The notes: generated by a model not told the origin, from the letters alone. A DNA stretch of 64,000 bases from JASSUD01 sp031963445 (GCA_031963445.1 JASSUH010000001.1:682001-746000), one strand, 5' to 3'; counted from the stretch's first letter, positions 43,715-53,070 are shown. Program-made: numbers and translations.

Positions 43715-44707
43715 TTATTTGTCACTGGGATAAATATGCTTTACGCCATCAGGTGTGACGACAAAGCGAACTCCACTGCTTGACATAAAAACTGAGTAGC
43801 GTGCATTTGGATCATTGGGTGGCGCTTGGGTTAGCAGCGAATCAATGCGTTTTACATTGCCACTGAAATCTGGCTTGAGTCGCTCCAACGCTTGTTGCGC
43901 TTGCTCAAGGTTGGCCACGGTGCCGACTGCCTGAAATACACCGGCTCCCGCGTATTTCACTTGAACGCCTGGGATGCCAAGCGATTCTGTAATGTTTTGC
44001 ACAATATTGACCGCCACATCATAGTTAGGCGCAATCGTGTTACCCGGCACACTCAGCTGGTCAATGATGCGGCGCACAGCAGTATCATCGGTAGCGCTCG
44101 CAACAATGCCTTGCACTGCCACCAGATTGTTGCGTTGCACCACCTCGAGTCCAGTGATGCCAGCTTTGGTTAGTGCTTGTTTCATTTGATGCGCTGGCGT
44201 ATTGATTTTGGCTTCATACTCCATTTGCGATGAGCGCCGTGCTTGCCAAATAAAGAGAGCCGTGATTAGGGCTGCGCTCAGCGCGATTCCACCTATAGCA
44301 ATCAGTGCAAGACGTAAGCGAGAGGAAGGTACCTTTAAGTGTTGAGCTGTTTTGGCTGGCTGCGCTAAAAGAGTTAAGAGTTCAGCGTCATTTGGCCAGT
44401 TTGCGCTTTCGTCGCCCACACACAGTACGACGTCGCCGAATTTCATCGGGGCTAAATCGTTTAAGGTAATGGAGGTGGCAACCATCTCAGCTGTTTCCGT
44501 TTCGCTTGCGTGTGCTTCGCTCGGTGCTACAGGTATCGATTCAAGTTGTACGATGCCTTGGTTATTGAAAGTGAGCATGAGACTAAGCTCGCTCCAATCA
44601 GTTAATCGAATATCTGCTTTTTCATCCGCACCAAGTCGTAGTGTTATTGAGTCCAACTTTATTTGAGCGCCAGCATGGATGCCGGACAGGACACGAAGAA
44701 TCTTCAT
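43715..44707 (-). CDS. sctD: Type III secretion system inner-membrane ring protein SctD (YscD/HrpQ-like)
   Basis: From the ATG at 44707 the protein has 330 residues; a TTG 21 codons upstream is possible. Residues 1-90 look like the FHA-like cytoplasmic domain of SctD (LRVLSGIHAGAQIKL, LGADEKADIRLTDW). A transmembrane segment follows at about 132-152 (LALIAIGGIALSAALITALF), and the rest is periplasmic with two ring-building-type modules (MKQALTKAGITGLEVVQRNN, VQGIVASATDD; ESLGIPGVQVKYAG, VGTVANLEQAQQAL). This architecture is that of the outer ring of the inner-membrane base of the injectisome. Three small genes follow on the same strand. No other core T3SS genes (sctV, sctN, sctC) are in the window, so the system is split. 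Confidence 0.88.
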   Translation of the reverse strand: MKILRVLSGIHAGAQIKLDSITLRLGADEKADIRLTDWSELSLMLTFNNQGIVQLESIPVAPSEAHASETETAEMVATSITLNDLAPMKFGDVVLCVGDESANWPNDAELLTLLAQPAKTAQHLKVPSSRLRLALIAIGGIALSAALITALFIWQARRSSQMEYEAKINTPAHQMKQALTKAGITGLEVVQRNNLVAVQGIVASATDDTAVRRIIDQLSVPGNTIAPNYDVAVNIVQNITESLGIPGVQVKYAGAGVFQAVGTVANLEQAQQALERLKPDFSGNVKRIDSLLTQAPPNDPNARYSVFMSSSGVRFVVTPDGVKHIYPSDK

Positions 44708-44829
44708 CGTTTGCGAATTTTTAAAAAAAATTGATAGGTGATTCTCATCGAGAGAAAAGGAATGATTCAACTGATTGGTGAGAGGTACGGAGAAAGATGA
44801 ACGGTATAATCACTTCTATTTTGCTGCTC

Positions 44830-44996
44830 AGGAAAATCAACTTACATCGCGCTTTACGGCAACCGCTAGTGTACTGGCAGCAAAGGCATTGCTTGCTCTA
44901 GGTTTAGGCAGATCTCTCTTAATTTGCGTACCGCCTCATTGATAAAGAATCCCTACATAACGCAGCCATTGAGGTTATGCAGAGGTTCTTTAAACG
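44830..44996. repeat. C/D-core fragments upstream of leuS
   Basis: CTTTACGGCAACCGCTAGTG, TACTGGCAGCAAAGGCATTG and GGCAGATCTCTCTTA (to about 44932) are remnants of the shared core and C right end. A second short C element follows: AGAATCCCTACATAACG and GGTTATGCAGAGGTTCTTT (44948-44995). Confidence 0.6.
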
Positions 44997-45017
44997 CTAT
45001 TTTTTTAATTGTTCACT

Positions 45018-47636
45018 ATGCAAGAAAAATATCTTCCCACCGAAGTTGAATCGGCTATACAACGCACTTGGAATGAGGGCAACGTATATCAGGCGAATGA
45101 AGTACCTGAACGTGACAAGTTTTATTGCGTATCGATGTTGCCCTACCCATCGGGCAATCTACATATGGGGCATGTGCGCAATTACACGATTAATGATGTG
45201 ATGGTGCGTTACGAGCGCATGAAAGGTCGTAATGTGCTGATGCCCATGGGCTGGGATGCGTTTGGCATGCCTGCTGAGAATGCGGCGATTGCTCGCGATG
45301 TAGCACCTGCACAATGGACTTATGCCAATATCGCTGCGATGAAAAAGCAGATGCAAGCGATGGGGCTAGCGATTGATTGGTCGCGTGAGATTGTGACTTG
45401 CCAACCTGACTATTACCGCTGGAATCAATGGCTGTTTCTGAAGCTTTTAGAAACAGGCATTGTCTATAAAAAAACGGGTGTGGTTAACTGGGATCCGGTT
45501 GATCAAACTGTATTGGCTAACGAACAAGTTATCGATGGTCGTGGTTGGCGCTCAGGCGCTTTAGTTGAGCGGCGTGAAATCCCCATGTATTACATGAAGA
45601 TCACGCAATACGCCGATGAATTATTGAGCGACCTCGATGATCTAGGCTGGCCAGAGCGCGTCAAATTGATGCAACGCAATTGGATTGGCAAAAGCGAAGG
45701 CGTCAGGATAGGTTTCCCTTATGCATTAGATGGCGAACAAAAGCAGTTATATGTCTTTACCACACGCGCTGACACGATCATGGGTATTACGTTCTGCGCC
45801 ATTGCCGCAGAACATCCATTAGCTACGCATTTGGCACAGCAACGTCCCGATCTGCAAGCTTTTATTCAAGAATGTAAGAGCCACAGTACAGCCGAAGCAG
45901 ATTTAGCGACGCTTGAGAAAAAAGGCATCGCTACAGGCTTTTTCGTGACCCATCCGCTTACGCAGCAGCCCGTTGAAGTGTGGATCGGTAACTATGTGTT
46001 GATGAGTTATGGCGAAGGCGCAGTGATGGGTGTGCCAGCCCATGATGAGCGAGATTTTGCCTTTGCCCAAAAGTACGACTTGCCCATCAAACCAGTCATT
46101 GATGTTGAACAGCGCCCTTATTCCGCCAATGCTTGGGCAGATTGGTACGGCAGCAAAGAAGGGGTATGTATTAATAGCGGTAAATATGATGGTTTGTCAT
46201 GCGCTGCTGCTATTGAAGTTGTCGCTGGTGATTTAAAAGCGTTGGATTTAGGGGGTAAGCAAACCACCTGGCGTTTGCGTGACTGGGGCATTTCGCGCCA
46301 GCGTTATTGGGGCACGCCAATTCCACTGATTCATTGTGATGCATGTGGCACTGTGCCCGTGCCAGAAGATCAGTTACCGGTGATTCTGCCTGAAGATCTG
46401 AAACCGGACGGCAGCGGTAATCCTCTCGCTAAATCAGCCGCGTTTGTGAATTGCAGCTGCCCACAATGCGGCGCAAGCGCGAAGCGCGAAACCGATACGA
46501 TGGATACCTTTGTCGATTCAGCCTGGTATTTCATGCGCTACGCTTGTCCCGATGCATCGACCATGATTGATGAGCGAGCCGCTTATTGGATGCCGATGGA
46601 TCAATATATCGGCGGCATTGAGCACGCGATCTTGCATCTGTTGTATGCACGTTTCTGGACGAAGGCGATGCGTGATTTAGGTCTAATTAATTTTTCTGAG
46701 CCTGCGCACAACCTGCTAACGCAAGGCATGGTGCTTAACGATACTTTTTACCGTGAAGATGCTCAAGGTAAAAAAACTTGGTTTAATCCCTCAGCCGTTA
46801 CGTTACAGCACGACGAACGAGGTCGCTGCACGCACGCGACACTTAATGCAGATGGGCAGCCGGTGGTGATGGGTGGCATTGAAAAAATGTCCAAGTCGAA
46901 AAACAATGGGGTGGATCCGCAAGCGTTAATCGACCAGCATGGTGCCGATACAGCGCGTCTCTTCACAATATTTGCCGCGCCGCCTACACAGCAACTTGAA
47001 TGGTCAGGCACAGGCATCGATGGCGCCAGCCGCTTCTTACGGCGGCTGTGGACTTTTGGCTATCAGCAACAAGCGTCACTTAAGGATGCTCAACAACTGC
47101 GCGCTGAGGCATTAAATGACAAGCAAAAAGCGTTGCGACGTGAAATTCATAGCTTATTGAAGCAAGCTGAATTTGACTATCAACGGACTCAATACAACAC
47201 CGTTGTGTCAGCCGCCATGAAGATGCTGAATGCGTTAGAAGCGGCCAAGCCTGCTGCGCCTTCACCCTCAACTGAAGGGGTGGGTGATGCGGCTATGCAA
47301 GAAGCTTATAGCATCTTATTGCGCGTACTATATCCAGTCGTGCCGCATATCGCTTGTGCATTGTGGGACGCGCTTGGCTATGCAGCGCAATGGGGCGTGC
47401 TGTGGGAGGCACCTTGGCCAGAGGTTGATGCATCGGCGTTGGAAGCAACCGAGCTTGAGTTAGTGCTGCAGATTAATGGCAAGGTGAGGGGAGCGCTGAC
47501 CGTGGCTCGAGACGCATCAACTGAAGCCATTGAAAAGGCAGCGCTCGCGCACGAAGTGTTTGAGCGCTACAGCCAAAATCAAGCGCCGAAAAAGATTATT
47601 GTGGTACCAGGGCGACTGGTAAACGTAGTCATATAA
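45018..47636 (+). CDS. leuS: Leucyl-tRNA synthetase
   Basis: An 872-residue class Ia synthetase. The start ATG at 45018 gives MQEKYLPTEVE, the standard N-terminus. The HIGH motif occurs in PYPSGNLHMGH (about 42-52), the editing domain includes the conserved Thr-rich region (YVFTTRADTIMG) and GEGAVMGVPAHDERDF, and KMSKS is in GGIEKMSKSKNNGVDPQ (about 623). C-terminal LVLQINGKVRG is typical. Length is normal for betaproteobacteria. It heads leuS-lptE-holA. Confidence 0.98.
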   Translation: MQEKYLPTEVESAIQRTWNEGNVYQANEVPERDKFYCVSMLPYPSGNLHMGHVRNYTINDVMVRYERMKGRNVLMPMGWDAFGMPAENAAIARDVAPAQWTYANIAAMKKQMQAMGLAIDWSREIVTCQPDYYRWNQWLFLKLLETGIVYKKTGVVNWDPVDQTVLANEQVIDGRGWRSGALVERREIPMYYMKITQYADELLSDLDDLGWPERVKLMQRNWIGKSEGVRIGFPYALDGEQKQLYVFTTRADTIMGITFCAIAAEHPLATHLAQQRPDLQAFIQECKSHSTAEADLATLEKKGIATGFFVTHPLTQQPVEVWIGNYVLMSYGEGAVMGVPAHDERDFAFAQKYDLPIKPVIDVEQRPYSANAWADWYGSKEGVCINSGKYDGLSCAAAIEVVAGDLKALDLGGKQTTWRLRDWGISRQRYWGTPIPLIHCDACGTVPVPEDQLPVILPEDLKPDGSGNPLAKSAAFVNCSCPQCGASAKRETDTMDTFVDSAWYFMRYACPDASTMIDERAAYWMPMDQYIGGIEHAILHLLYARFWTKAMRDLGLINFSEPAHNLLTQGMVLNDTFYREDAQGKKTWFNPSAVTLQHDERGRCTHATLNADGQPVVMGGIEKMSKSKNNGVDPQALIDQHGADTARLFTIFAAPPTQQLEWSGTGIDGASRFLRRLWTFGYQQQASLKDAQQLRAEALNDKQKALRREIHSLLKQAEFDYQRTQYNTVVSAAMKMLNALEAAKPAAPSPSTEGVGDAAMQEAYSILLRVLYPVVPHIACALWDALGYAAQWGVLWEAPWPEVDASALEATELELVLQINGKVRGALTVARDASTEAIEKAALAHEVFERYSQNQAPKKIIVVPGRLVNVVI

Positions 47637-47642
47637 ACTCTG

Positions 47643-47740
47643 GGGGAACCTGTTTAGGCTTTCCCTAGCGCCGCCTTGCCGTACGTCTTGTACTGTCTGC
47701 GGCGGCGCAAGACCACTAGGAAAACCCTAAACAGGTTCCC
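47643..47740. repeat. B-family palindromic repeat between leuS and lptE
   Basis: GGGAACCTGTTTAGGC and CCTAAACAGGTTCCC ends; CGCCGCCTTGCCGTACG and GTCTGCGGCGGCG inner stem. A degenerate follow-on (CCTCCCTGGCGA, CACCAGGAAAGG) extends to about 47800. Confidence 0.85.
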
Positions 47741-47836
47741 TTAAGATGTTTAGAGCCTCCCTGGCGAGATAGGTCACCAGGAAAGGTTCAAATCAGGTGC
47801 TTAGGTGGTAAGAAATAGAATTTTTGAGGAAAACAA

Positions 47837-48388
47837 GTGACTCATAAATGGTTATCAGCGTTGGCTGTTGCGGTGTTTCTTTTAGCCGGTTGCGGTTTTT
47901 ATTTGAAGGGTCATCAAGAGTACGCTTTTAAGCGGCTGTATATTGCTCCGTCTGGCACGACCAGCCCGGCTATGCTAGCTCGCTTAAAGCGCATGATTCA
48001 GGCAAATGGTACGACCGTTGTGGTTAATTATGCGCGTGAAGCCGATGCAACTTTGTTTATTGCCCAAGGGCGCGGCCGCAACTCGTTGAGTATTAGCGTT
48101 AAAGGTTTAATTGACGAATACGAATTGAAGCTATCAATTAACTATTCGCTGATCAGCACTGACGGAACGATCTTAATTCCCCCAAGCTCGCTCTCCCTCA
48201 ATCGCGCGATGACCTATAACAACGAGTTTGCGCTAGCTAAAGACGCCGAGGCTGATTTGTTCTACAACGATATGGAAAGTGATGCGACTGACCAATTAAT
48301 TCGCCGTTTAGCCGCAGTGCGCTCACTTGAGGCGAATGGCGCTGTGCCATCGATAAATTCGGCCGCACCTTTACAGCCTTTATTTTAG
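47837..48388 (+). CDS. lptE: LPS-assembly lipoprotein LptE
   Basis: A 183-residue precursor starting at a GTG (GAGGA lies 5 bases upstream). The signal peptide ends in the lipobox LLAGC (Cys19), followed by GFYLKGH, the LptE start (GFhLRG in homologues). LptE plugs the LptD barrel and helps insert LPS into the outer leaflet. It stands between leuS and holA, the normal order. The stop TAG (48386-48388) begins an A repeat. Confidence 0.94.
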   Translation: MTHKWLSALAVAVFLLAGCGFYLKGHQEYAFKRLYIAPSGTTSPAMLARLKRMIQANGTTVVVNYAREADATLFIAQGRGRNSLSISVKGLIDEYELKLSINYSLISTDGTILIPPSSLSLNRAMTYNNEFALAKDAEADLFYNDMESDATDQLIRRLAAVRSLEANGAVPSINSAAPLQPLF

Positions 48389-48584
48389 AACTTGCTCAAC
48401 GTCACATAGAGCAGAGGTATTAGAGGTGATGGGTAGGCCATGTTGGGGTTCCGTATTTAATTAAATGAGTCACCCCAACCTATGAAAAAGGCCAAAATTA
48501 TAGGTTGGGGTGATGAAGGAACCTCAACATGGCCTACCCATCACCTTTAGTTTCATCTTTTCACAGATTTTGAATGGGTTCTTA
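48386..48584. repeat. A-family repeat with AT insert in the left arm
   Basis: Starts TAGAACTTGCTCAACG on the lptE stop; the left arm reads GGGGTTCCGTATTTAATTAA then ATGAGTCACCCC; the right end is TTTTGAATGGGTTCTTA. The outer arms GGTGATGGGTAGGCCATG and CATGGCCTACCCATCACC form an additional perfect stem. Confidence 0.85.
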
Positions 48585-48629
48585 GGCAGAACCTTTTCTT
48601 ATTTTGATTCTAATCAACGAGGCAATTTA

Positions 48630-49676
48630 ATGCAGCTGCGTGCCGACTCGCTACCTGGTCATCTTAAGCAGGGCTTGGCACCTTTTTATCTGCTTCATGG
48701 TGATGAGCCTTTGCTGATGCAAGAAGCAGCTGATGCTATACGCGCCACTGCCCGTGCTGCGGGATATCTGGAACGTTTTACCTATACCAATGAACGTAAC
48801 TTTGATTGGCGTATGTTAGATGGCATCAGCCATTCTGTTTCGCTATTCGGCGAGCGTCGGCTGATTGAATTACGTATCCCTACAGCTAAACCCGGTCAGG
48901 AAGGCGGTGCAATCTTAGAAAAGCTGGCCAGCGAAAAGCCAGTTGATCTAATGATGTTGATCATCCTGCCAAGGCTGACAACAGCTATGCAGAAAGCCAG
49001 TTGGTTTGTCGCGCTTGAACGCGCGGGTGTGGCCATGCGCATTGACGGGATTACGCTTGCTCAGCTGCCGGGTTGGATTAGCCATCGTCTGCGCGCTCAG
49101 GGCCAGCAGGTGCAGCTTGGTCAAGAAGGACAACGCGCCTTGCAGTTTATGACTGAACGGGTCGAAGGGAATTTGTTGGCAGCGCATCAGGAAATTCAAA
49201 AACTTGGATTGCTGTATCCACCCGGTGAGCTGAAGTTCGAGCAAATCTATGAGGCCGTGCTGAACGTCGCACGTTATGACGTCTTTAAACTCAATGAGGC
49301 GATGCTGGCAGGTGATGCGCCGCGTTTGGCCCGTATGCTTGAGGGTTTGCGGGGAGAGGGAGAGGCGCCTGCTTTAGTGCTGTGGGCAGTGGTTGAAGAA
49401 ATCCGCGTGCTAATACGCATCAAGCGTGGCTTGAAAGAGGGTAAATCCATTGCAACCCTCTTGCGTGAAAATCGCGTTTGGGGACCGCGTGAAAAACTCA
49501 TCACCTCTGTTCTGTCTCAATTGACCGAAGCAGAATTGGAAAATAGCTTAGCTTTCGCCGCCTGCCTTGATCGACAACTTAAAGGGCTGTCGCTTGGTAC
49601 GGAGTCGTTGCCGGCGAATATATGGGATGGGTTATTTGAACTAGCTTTGAAATTAGCCCAATCTAAGAAACGTTAA
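48630..49676 (+). CDS. holA: DNA polymerase III delta subunit
   Basis: I use the ATG at 48630 (MQLRADSLPGHLKQ), preceded by ACGAGG; the open frame upstream is only repeat sequence. The 348-residue product opens the beta clamp in the clamp loader. FYLLHGDEPLLMQEAADAIR (about 19-38), LIELRIPTAKPG, NLLAAHQEIQKLGLL and RYDVFKLNEAML are typical of HolA. In Burkholderia proA follows, then a CopD-like gene; here proA is absent and a D repeat lies in its place. Confidence 0.95.
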   Translation: MQLRADSLPGHLKQGLAPFYLLHGDEPLLMQEAADAIRATARAAGYLERFTYTNERNFDWRMLDGISHSVSLFGERRLIELRIPTAKPGQEGGAILEKLASEKPVDLMMLIILPRLTTAMQKASWFVALERAGVAMRIDGITLAQLPGWISHRLRAQGQQVQLGQEGQRALQFMTERVEGNLLAAHQEIQKLGLLYPPGELKFEQIYEAVLNVARYDVFKLNEAMLAGDAPRLARMLEGLRGEGEAPALVLWAVVEEIRVLIRIKRGLKEGKSIATLLRENRVWGPREKLITSVLSQLTEAELENSLAFAACLDRQLKGLSLGTESLPANIWDGLFELALKLAQSKKR

Positions 49677-49678
49677 AT

Positions 49679-49797
49679 TTTAAGGAAACGCTGAATAAAC
49701 CGATAGCGGCAGGGAGATCAACTGAGGCCTCCTTGCCGTACTAGTGTACTGGCAGTAAAGGCATGCCTTGCTCTCGATTCATTCAGCGCTTCCTTAA
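49679..49797. repeat. D-family palindromic repeat
   Basis: AAGGAAACGCTGAATAAACC and GATTCATTCAGCGCTTCCTT are inverted ends. The core CTTGCCGTACTAGTGTACTG then GCAGTAAAGGCATGCC is the one shared with B and C elements. Confidence 0.8.
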
Positions 49798-49814
49798 GTA
49801 ACAGGTTATCAAGC

Positions 49815-50231
49815 ATGCTTTGGATTAAAACTCTCCACATTTTCTTTGTTCTTGGATGGTTTGTGGGCTTATTCTATTTGCCTCGACTGTATGTGAACCT
49901 AGCTCAGGAAACCAACCCGGCTGTCATCGAACGACTTTTATTAATGGCGCGCAAGTTGTTTAGGTTTATGACATTGATTGCCTTGCCGGCTTTAGGGTTT
50001 GGGATATGGTTATGGCTTGGTTATGGGATTGGTCGCCAGCACGGCTGGCTGCATGCCAAAGTCACTATTGTGCTGTTTTTAATTGCTTACCACCTCGTGT
50101 GTGGCAATCTTCTGAATAAGTTTGAACGCGGTTGTAATACCCACAGCCACCGTTGGTATAGAGTTTTCAATGAGATTCCTACGCTAGGTTTGCTGGGTGT
50201 TCTCATACTTGTCGTGTTTAAACCATTTTAG
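49815..50231 (+). CDS. CopD family small inner membrane protein
   Basis: A 138-residue protein with four hydrophobic segments. The pattern (LWIKTLHIFFVLGWFVGLFY, then HGWLHAKVTIVLFLIAYH) with conserved His residues is that of the CopD/HemJ-like group. HemJ is an oxygen-independent protoporphyrinogen oxidase, and a haem-related role is possible, but the family is mixed and I do not assign HemJ. The stop TAG (50229-50231) starts an A repeat. Confidence 0.85.
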   Translation: MLWIKTLHIFFVLGWFVGLFYLPRLYVNLAQETNPAVIERLLLMARKLFRFMTLIALPALGFGIWLWLGYGIGRQHGWLHAKVTIVLFLIAYHLVCGNLLNKFERGCNTHSHRWYRVFNEIPTLGLLGVLILVVFKPF

Positions 50232-50397
50232 AACCTGTTCATAATCTTTCAAAAGTGGTTGTGTTGGGGTTCCGTATTTAGTTAAATGAGTCATCCCAAC
50301 CTATGAAAAATGCCAAAAAATTATAGGTTGGGGTGACGAAGGAACCCCAATATTACGGCCTTAAGGGTGATTTCTGGAGATTTTGAACAGGTTCTAA
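50229..50397. repeat. A-family repeat with AT insert in the left arm
   Basis: Starts TAGAACCTGTTCATAATC on the stop codon of the CopD-like gene; left arm GGGGTTCCGTATTTAGTTAA, right arm GGGGTGACGAAGGAACCCC; ends TTTTGAACAGGTTCTA. Confidence 0.85.
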
Positions 50398-50593
50398 AGA
50401 AACCACCTAATACTTTTCCTTCTTCGAGGAATGCACAGGCATTAAGGCCAAATCCTATAATTTTTCTGTCAGTGCTGTGCTTAGGAACAAAGGTCACAAT
50501 TTATATAATAAAAATATTGACCTGAGTGTGGCACAGCACTTTATCGCTGCAGCGCTTCCCTAGGTGCTACTGAGTATTTCTGGAGATTAGCCG
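50398..50593. other. edd upstream region
   Basis: No gene recognised. The AT-rich stretch around 50495-50515 (ATTTATATAATAAAAATA) may be part of the promoter of the edd-eda operon. Confidence 0.4.
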
Positions 50594-52441
50594 ATGGTTT
50601 CTCTGCACCCCCAATTACAAAAAGTGACAGAGCGTATACGTGAGAGAAGTCACGTTACGCGCGCGGCTTATTTGCGCGCTATTCAACAAGCGCAAGGCCA
50701 ATTTCCTGCGCGTGGTGTGCTTTCATGCACCAATCTTGCACATGGTTTTGCCGGTCTGCAGGACACTGACAAAATCGAAATTAAGGCGATGCGGCAGCCC
50801 AATATTGCAATTGTTTCGGCTTATAACGAAATGCTTTCTGCGCATGCACCGTATGCGAATTTCCCTGAGATTATTAAAAGAGCAGCACGTGCGGCGGGTG
50901 GGGTAGCTCAGTTTGCGGGTGGCGTACCGGCGATGTGCGATGGCATTACGCAAGGCAATCCTGGCATGGAGCTATCGCTCTTTTCGCGCGAAGTGATAGC
51001 GATGAGCACGGCAATTGCGCTTAGCCACAACATGTTTGATGCGGTGTTATGTCTTGGCATTTGCGACAAGATTGTGCCGGGGCTGTTGATTGGCGCGTTG
51101 CAATTTGGTCATCTGCCCACGATCTTTGTGCCGGCAGGTCCGATGACAACCGGTTTATCAAACGACGAAAAAGCCAAAGCACGGCAACAGTTTGCAACGG
51201 GTCAGATTGGGCGCGAGGCACTGCTTGAATCTGAAGCGCGCTCCTATCATAGCCAGGGCACTTGCACTTTTTATGGCACCGCAAATAGTAATCAGCTGTT
51301 GATGGAAGTCATGGGGTTGCATTTGCCCGGCGCCGCTTTTATTCATCCCCATACCCCTTTACGCGATGCATTGACCGCTGCTGCTGCGCAGCGCGTGCTC
51401 AAGCTTACGGCGCAGGGTGAGCACTATACGCCGATAGGTTATGTGGTGGATGAGCGTGCGCTGGTGAATGGAATATGCGCGCTTTTAGCCACGGGCGGTT
51501 CCACCAACCATACGCTGCACTTGGTCGCCATTGCGCGTGCGGCAGGCATCGTGATTGATTGGGATGATTTTGAGCAGCTCTCTAAAGTGGTGCCGTTGCT
51601 GGCGCGTATGTATCCAAATGGTAAAGCGGATATCAATCATTACCATGCAGCAGGTGGGATGGCCTTCCTGATCCGACAATTACTCGAAGCAGGTTTATTG
51701 CATGAAGATGTGTTGACTGTGGCTGGCCTGGGTCTTGCTCATTACACCGAGGAACCCCAATTGCTTGATGGCAAACTCAGATGGGGAGAAGGCGCTAAAG
51801 CCAGCTTAGATCTCAGTGTATTGCGTGGCGTCGCTGAACCTTTTGCTGTTGATGGAGGGCTGCGTCTTATGTGCGGCAAGCTTGGGCGAGGGGTGATAAA
51901 AATCTCGGCAGTGGCGCCTGAGCATCGCAAAATACGAGCGCCTGCTATTGTCTTTGATTCACAAGAAACGTTGGAAAAATCCTTTAAAGAAGGGAAATTA
52001 ACGCAAGACTTTATCGCGGTCATGCCATTTCAAGGGGCGCGTGCTAATGGCATGCCTGAGTTACATCGTTTGACACCGTTACTGACAGTATTGCAAGAGC
52101 AGGGTTTACAAGTGGGATTAATTACCGATGGTCGTATGTCAGGTGCTTCTGGCAAAGTGCCGGCTGTGTTACATGTGTCACCTGAGGCATGGCTTGATGG
52201 GCCGCTTGGCAAGGTACGTACCGGTGATATCGTAAGTATCGATGCCGAGCAAGGCACGTTTGATATCGAAGTTGACGCAACAGAATGGGCCGCGCGCGCG
52301 TTTGAGAGACCTTCTCTCAACGAACATGCGAATGAGTTTGGCCGCAGGCTTTTTGGTGTATTTCGCGCTGTCGTCGCCTCTGCTGAGCAGGGCGCGTCAG
52401 TGTTTGGCCCCATTATCGGAGAGGAAGGAGAGTCACGATGA
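50594..52441 (+). CDS. edd: 6-phosphogluconate dehydratase
   Basis: A 615-residue IlvD/Edd-family Fe-S dehydratase giving KDPG in the Entner-Doudoroff pathway. Typical segments are NIAIVSAYNEMLSAHAP, GGVPAMCDGITQGNPGMELS, LCLGICDKIVPGLLIG, SQGTCTFYGTANSNQLLMEVMGL split by normal spacing (the cluster cysteines lie in these) and TDGRMSGASGKVPAVLH. Length fits Edd (about 600) rather than IlvD (560). Its ATGA overlap with eda shows a translationally coupled operon. Confidence 0.97.
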   Translation: MVSLHPQLQKVTERIRERSHVTRAAYLRAIQQAQGQFPARGVLSCTNLAHGFAGLQDTDKIEIKAMRQPNIAIVSAYNEMLSAHAPYANFPEIIKRAARAAGGVAQFAGGVPAMCDGITQGNPGMELSLFSREVIAMSTAIALSHNMFDAVLCLGICDKIVPGLLIGALQFGHLPTIFVPAGPMTTGLSNDEKAKARQQFATGQIGREALLESEARSYHSQGTCTFYGTANSNQLLMEVMGLHLPGAAFIHPHTPLRDALTAAAAQRVLKLTAQGEHYTPIGYVVDERALVNGICALLATGGSTNHTLHLVAIARAAGIVIDWDDFEQLSKVVPLLARMYPNGKADINHYHAAGGMAFLIRQLLEAGLLHEDVLTVAGLGLAHYTEEPQLLDGKLRWGEGAKASLDLSVLRGVAEPFAVDGGLRLMCGKLGRGVIKISAVAPEHRKIRAPAIVFDSQETLEKSFKEGKLTQDFIAVMPFQGARANGMPELHRLTPLLTVLQEQGLQVGLITDGRMSGASGKVPAVLHVSPEAWLDGPLGKVRTGDIVSIDAEQGTFDIEVDATEWAARAFERPSLNEHANEFGRRLFGVFRAVVASAEQGASVFGPIIGEEGESR

Positions 52442-53070
52442 AGACAATTGATGACATCATCACAATAGGGCCAGTTATTCCTGTTCTGACTGCTGCAACT
52501 GTTGAGCAAGGCGAGTCAGCATGCAAAGCGCTCTACGAAGGTGGCATACGTGTGATAGAGGTGACGCTGCGCACTGAGGCTGGCATAAAAGTCATAGAGC
52601 GAGCGCGCCGCATTGCAGATGATTTAATTATTGGTGTGGGTACGCTCACCCGACTTGCTCAGTGCGAAATGGCAGTCAAAGCAGGCGCACAATTTGGTGT
52701 TTCGCCAGGTTTCACTGAGCCGCTTTCGCAAGCCGCGCGTGCCGCTCAGCTCCCACTATTACCTGGCGTAATGTCGCCTTCAGATATTCTTAGAACGCTG
52801 CATGCAGGCTATGAAACTGTTAAATTTTTTCCCGCTCATCCAGCAGGCGGAGTAGCCATGTTAAGTGCCTTTCATGAATTATTCCCAAGCCTAAAATTCT
52901 GCCCAACAGGCGGTATCAACGCGCAAGCTGCGCCGAATTATCTGGCTTTGCCAAACGTCATGTGCGTAGGTGGGTCTTGGATGACACCCAAAAACTTGCT
53001 GCAAGAAAAAAACTGGACTGAAATTACCCATTTAGCACGGATGGCAAATCAGTTAGGCCATAATCGTTAA
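52438..53070 (+). CDS. eda: KDPG / KHG aldolase
   Basis: A 210-residue class I aldolase cleaving 2-keto-3-deoxy-6-phosphogluconate to pyruvate and glyceraldehyde 3-phosphate. The catalytic Glu lies in VIEVTLRTE (about 40-48) and the Schiff-base lysine in ETVKFFPAHPAGG (about 128). FCPTGGINAQAAPNYLALPNV is typical. It overlaps edd by 4 bp (ATGA). A complete ED pair in a reduced genome indicates that hexose catabolism through 6-phosphogluconate is retained. Confidence 0.97.
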   Translation: MKTIDDIITIGPVIPVLTAATVEQGESACKALYEGGIRVIEVTLRTEAGIKVIERARRIADDLIIGVGTLTRLAQCEMAVKAGAQFGVSPGFTEPLSQAARAAQLPLLPGVMSPSDILRTLHAGYETVKFFPAHPAGGVAMLSAFHELFPSLKFCPTGGINAQAAPNYLALPNVMCVGGSWMTPKNLLQEKNWTEITHLARMANQLGHNR

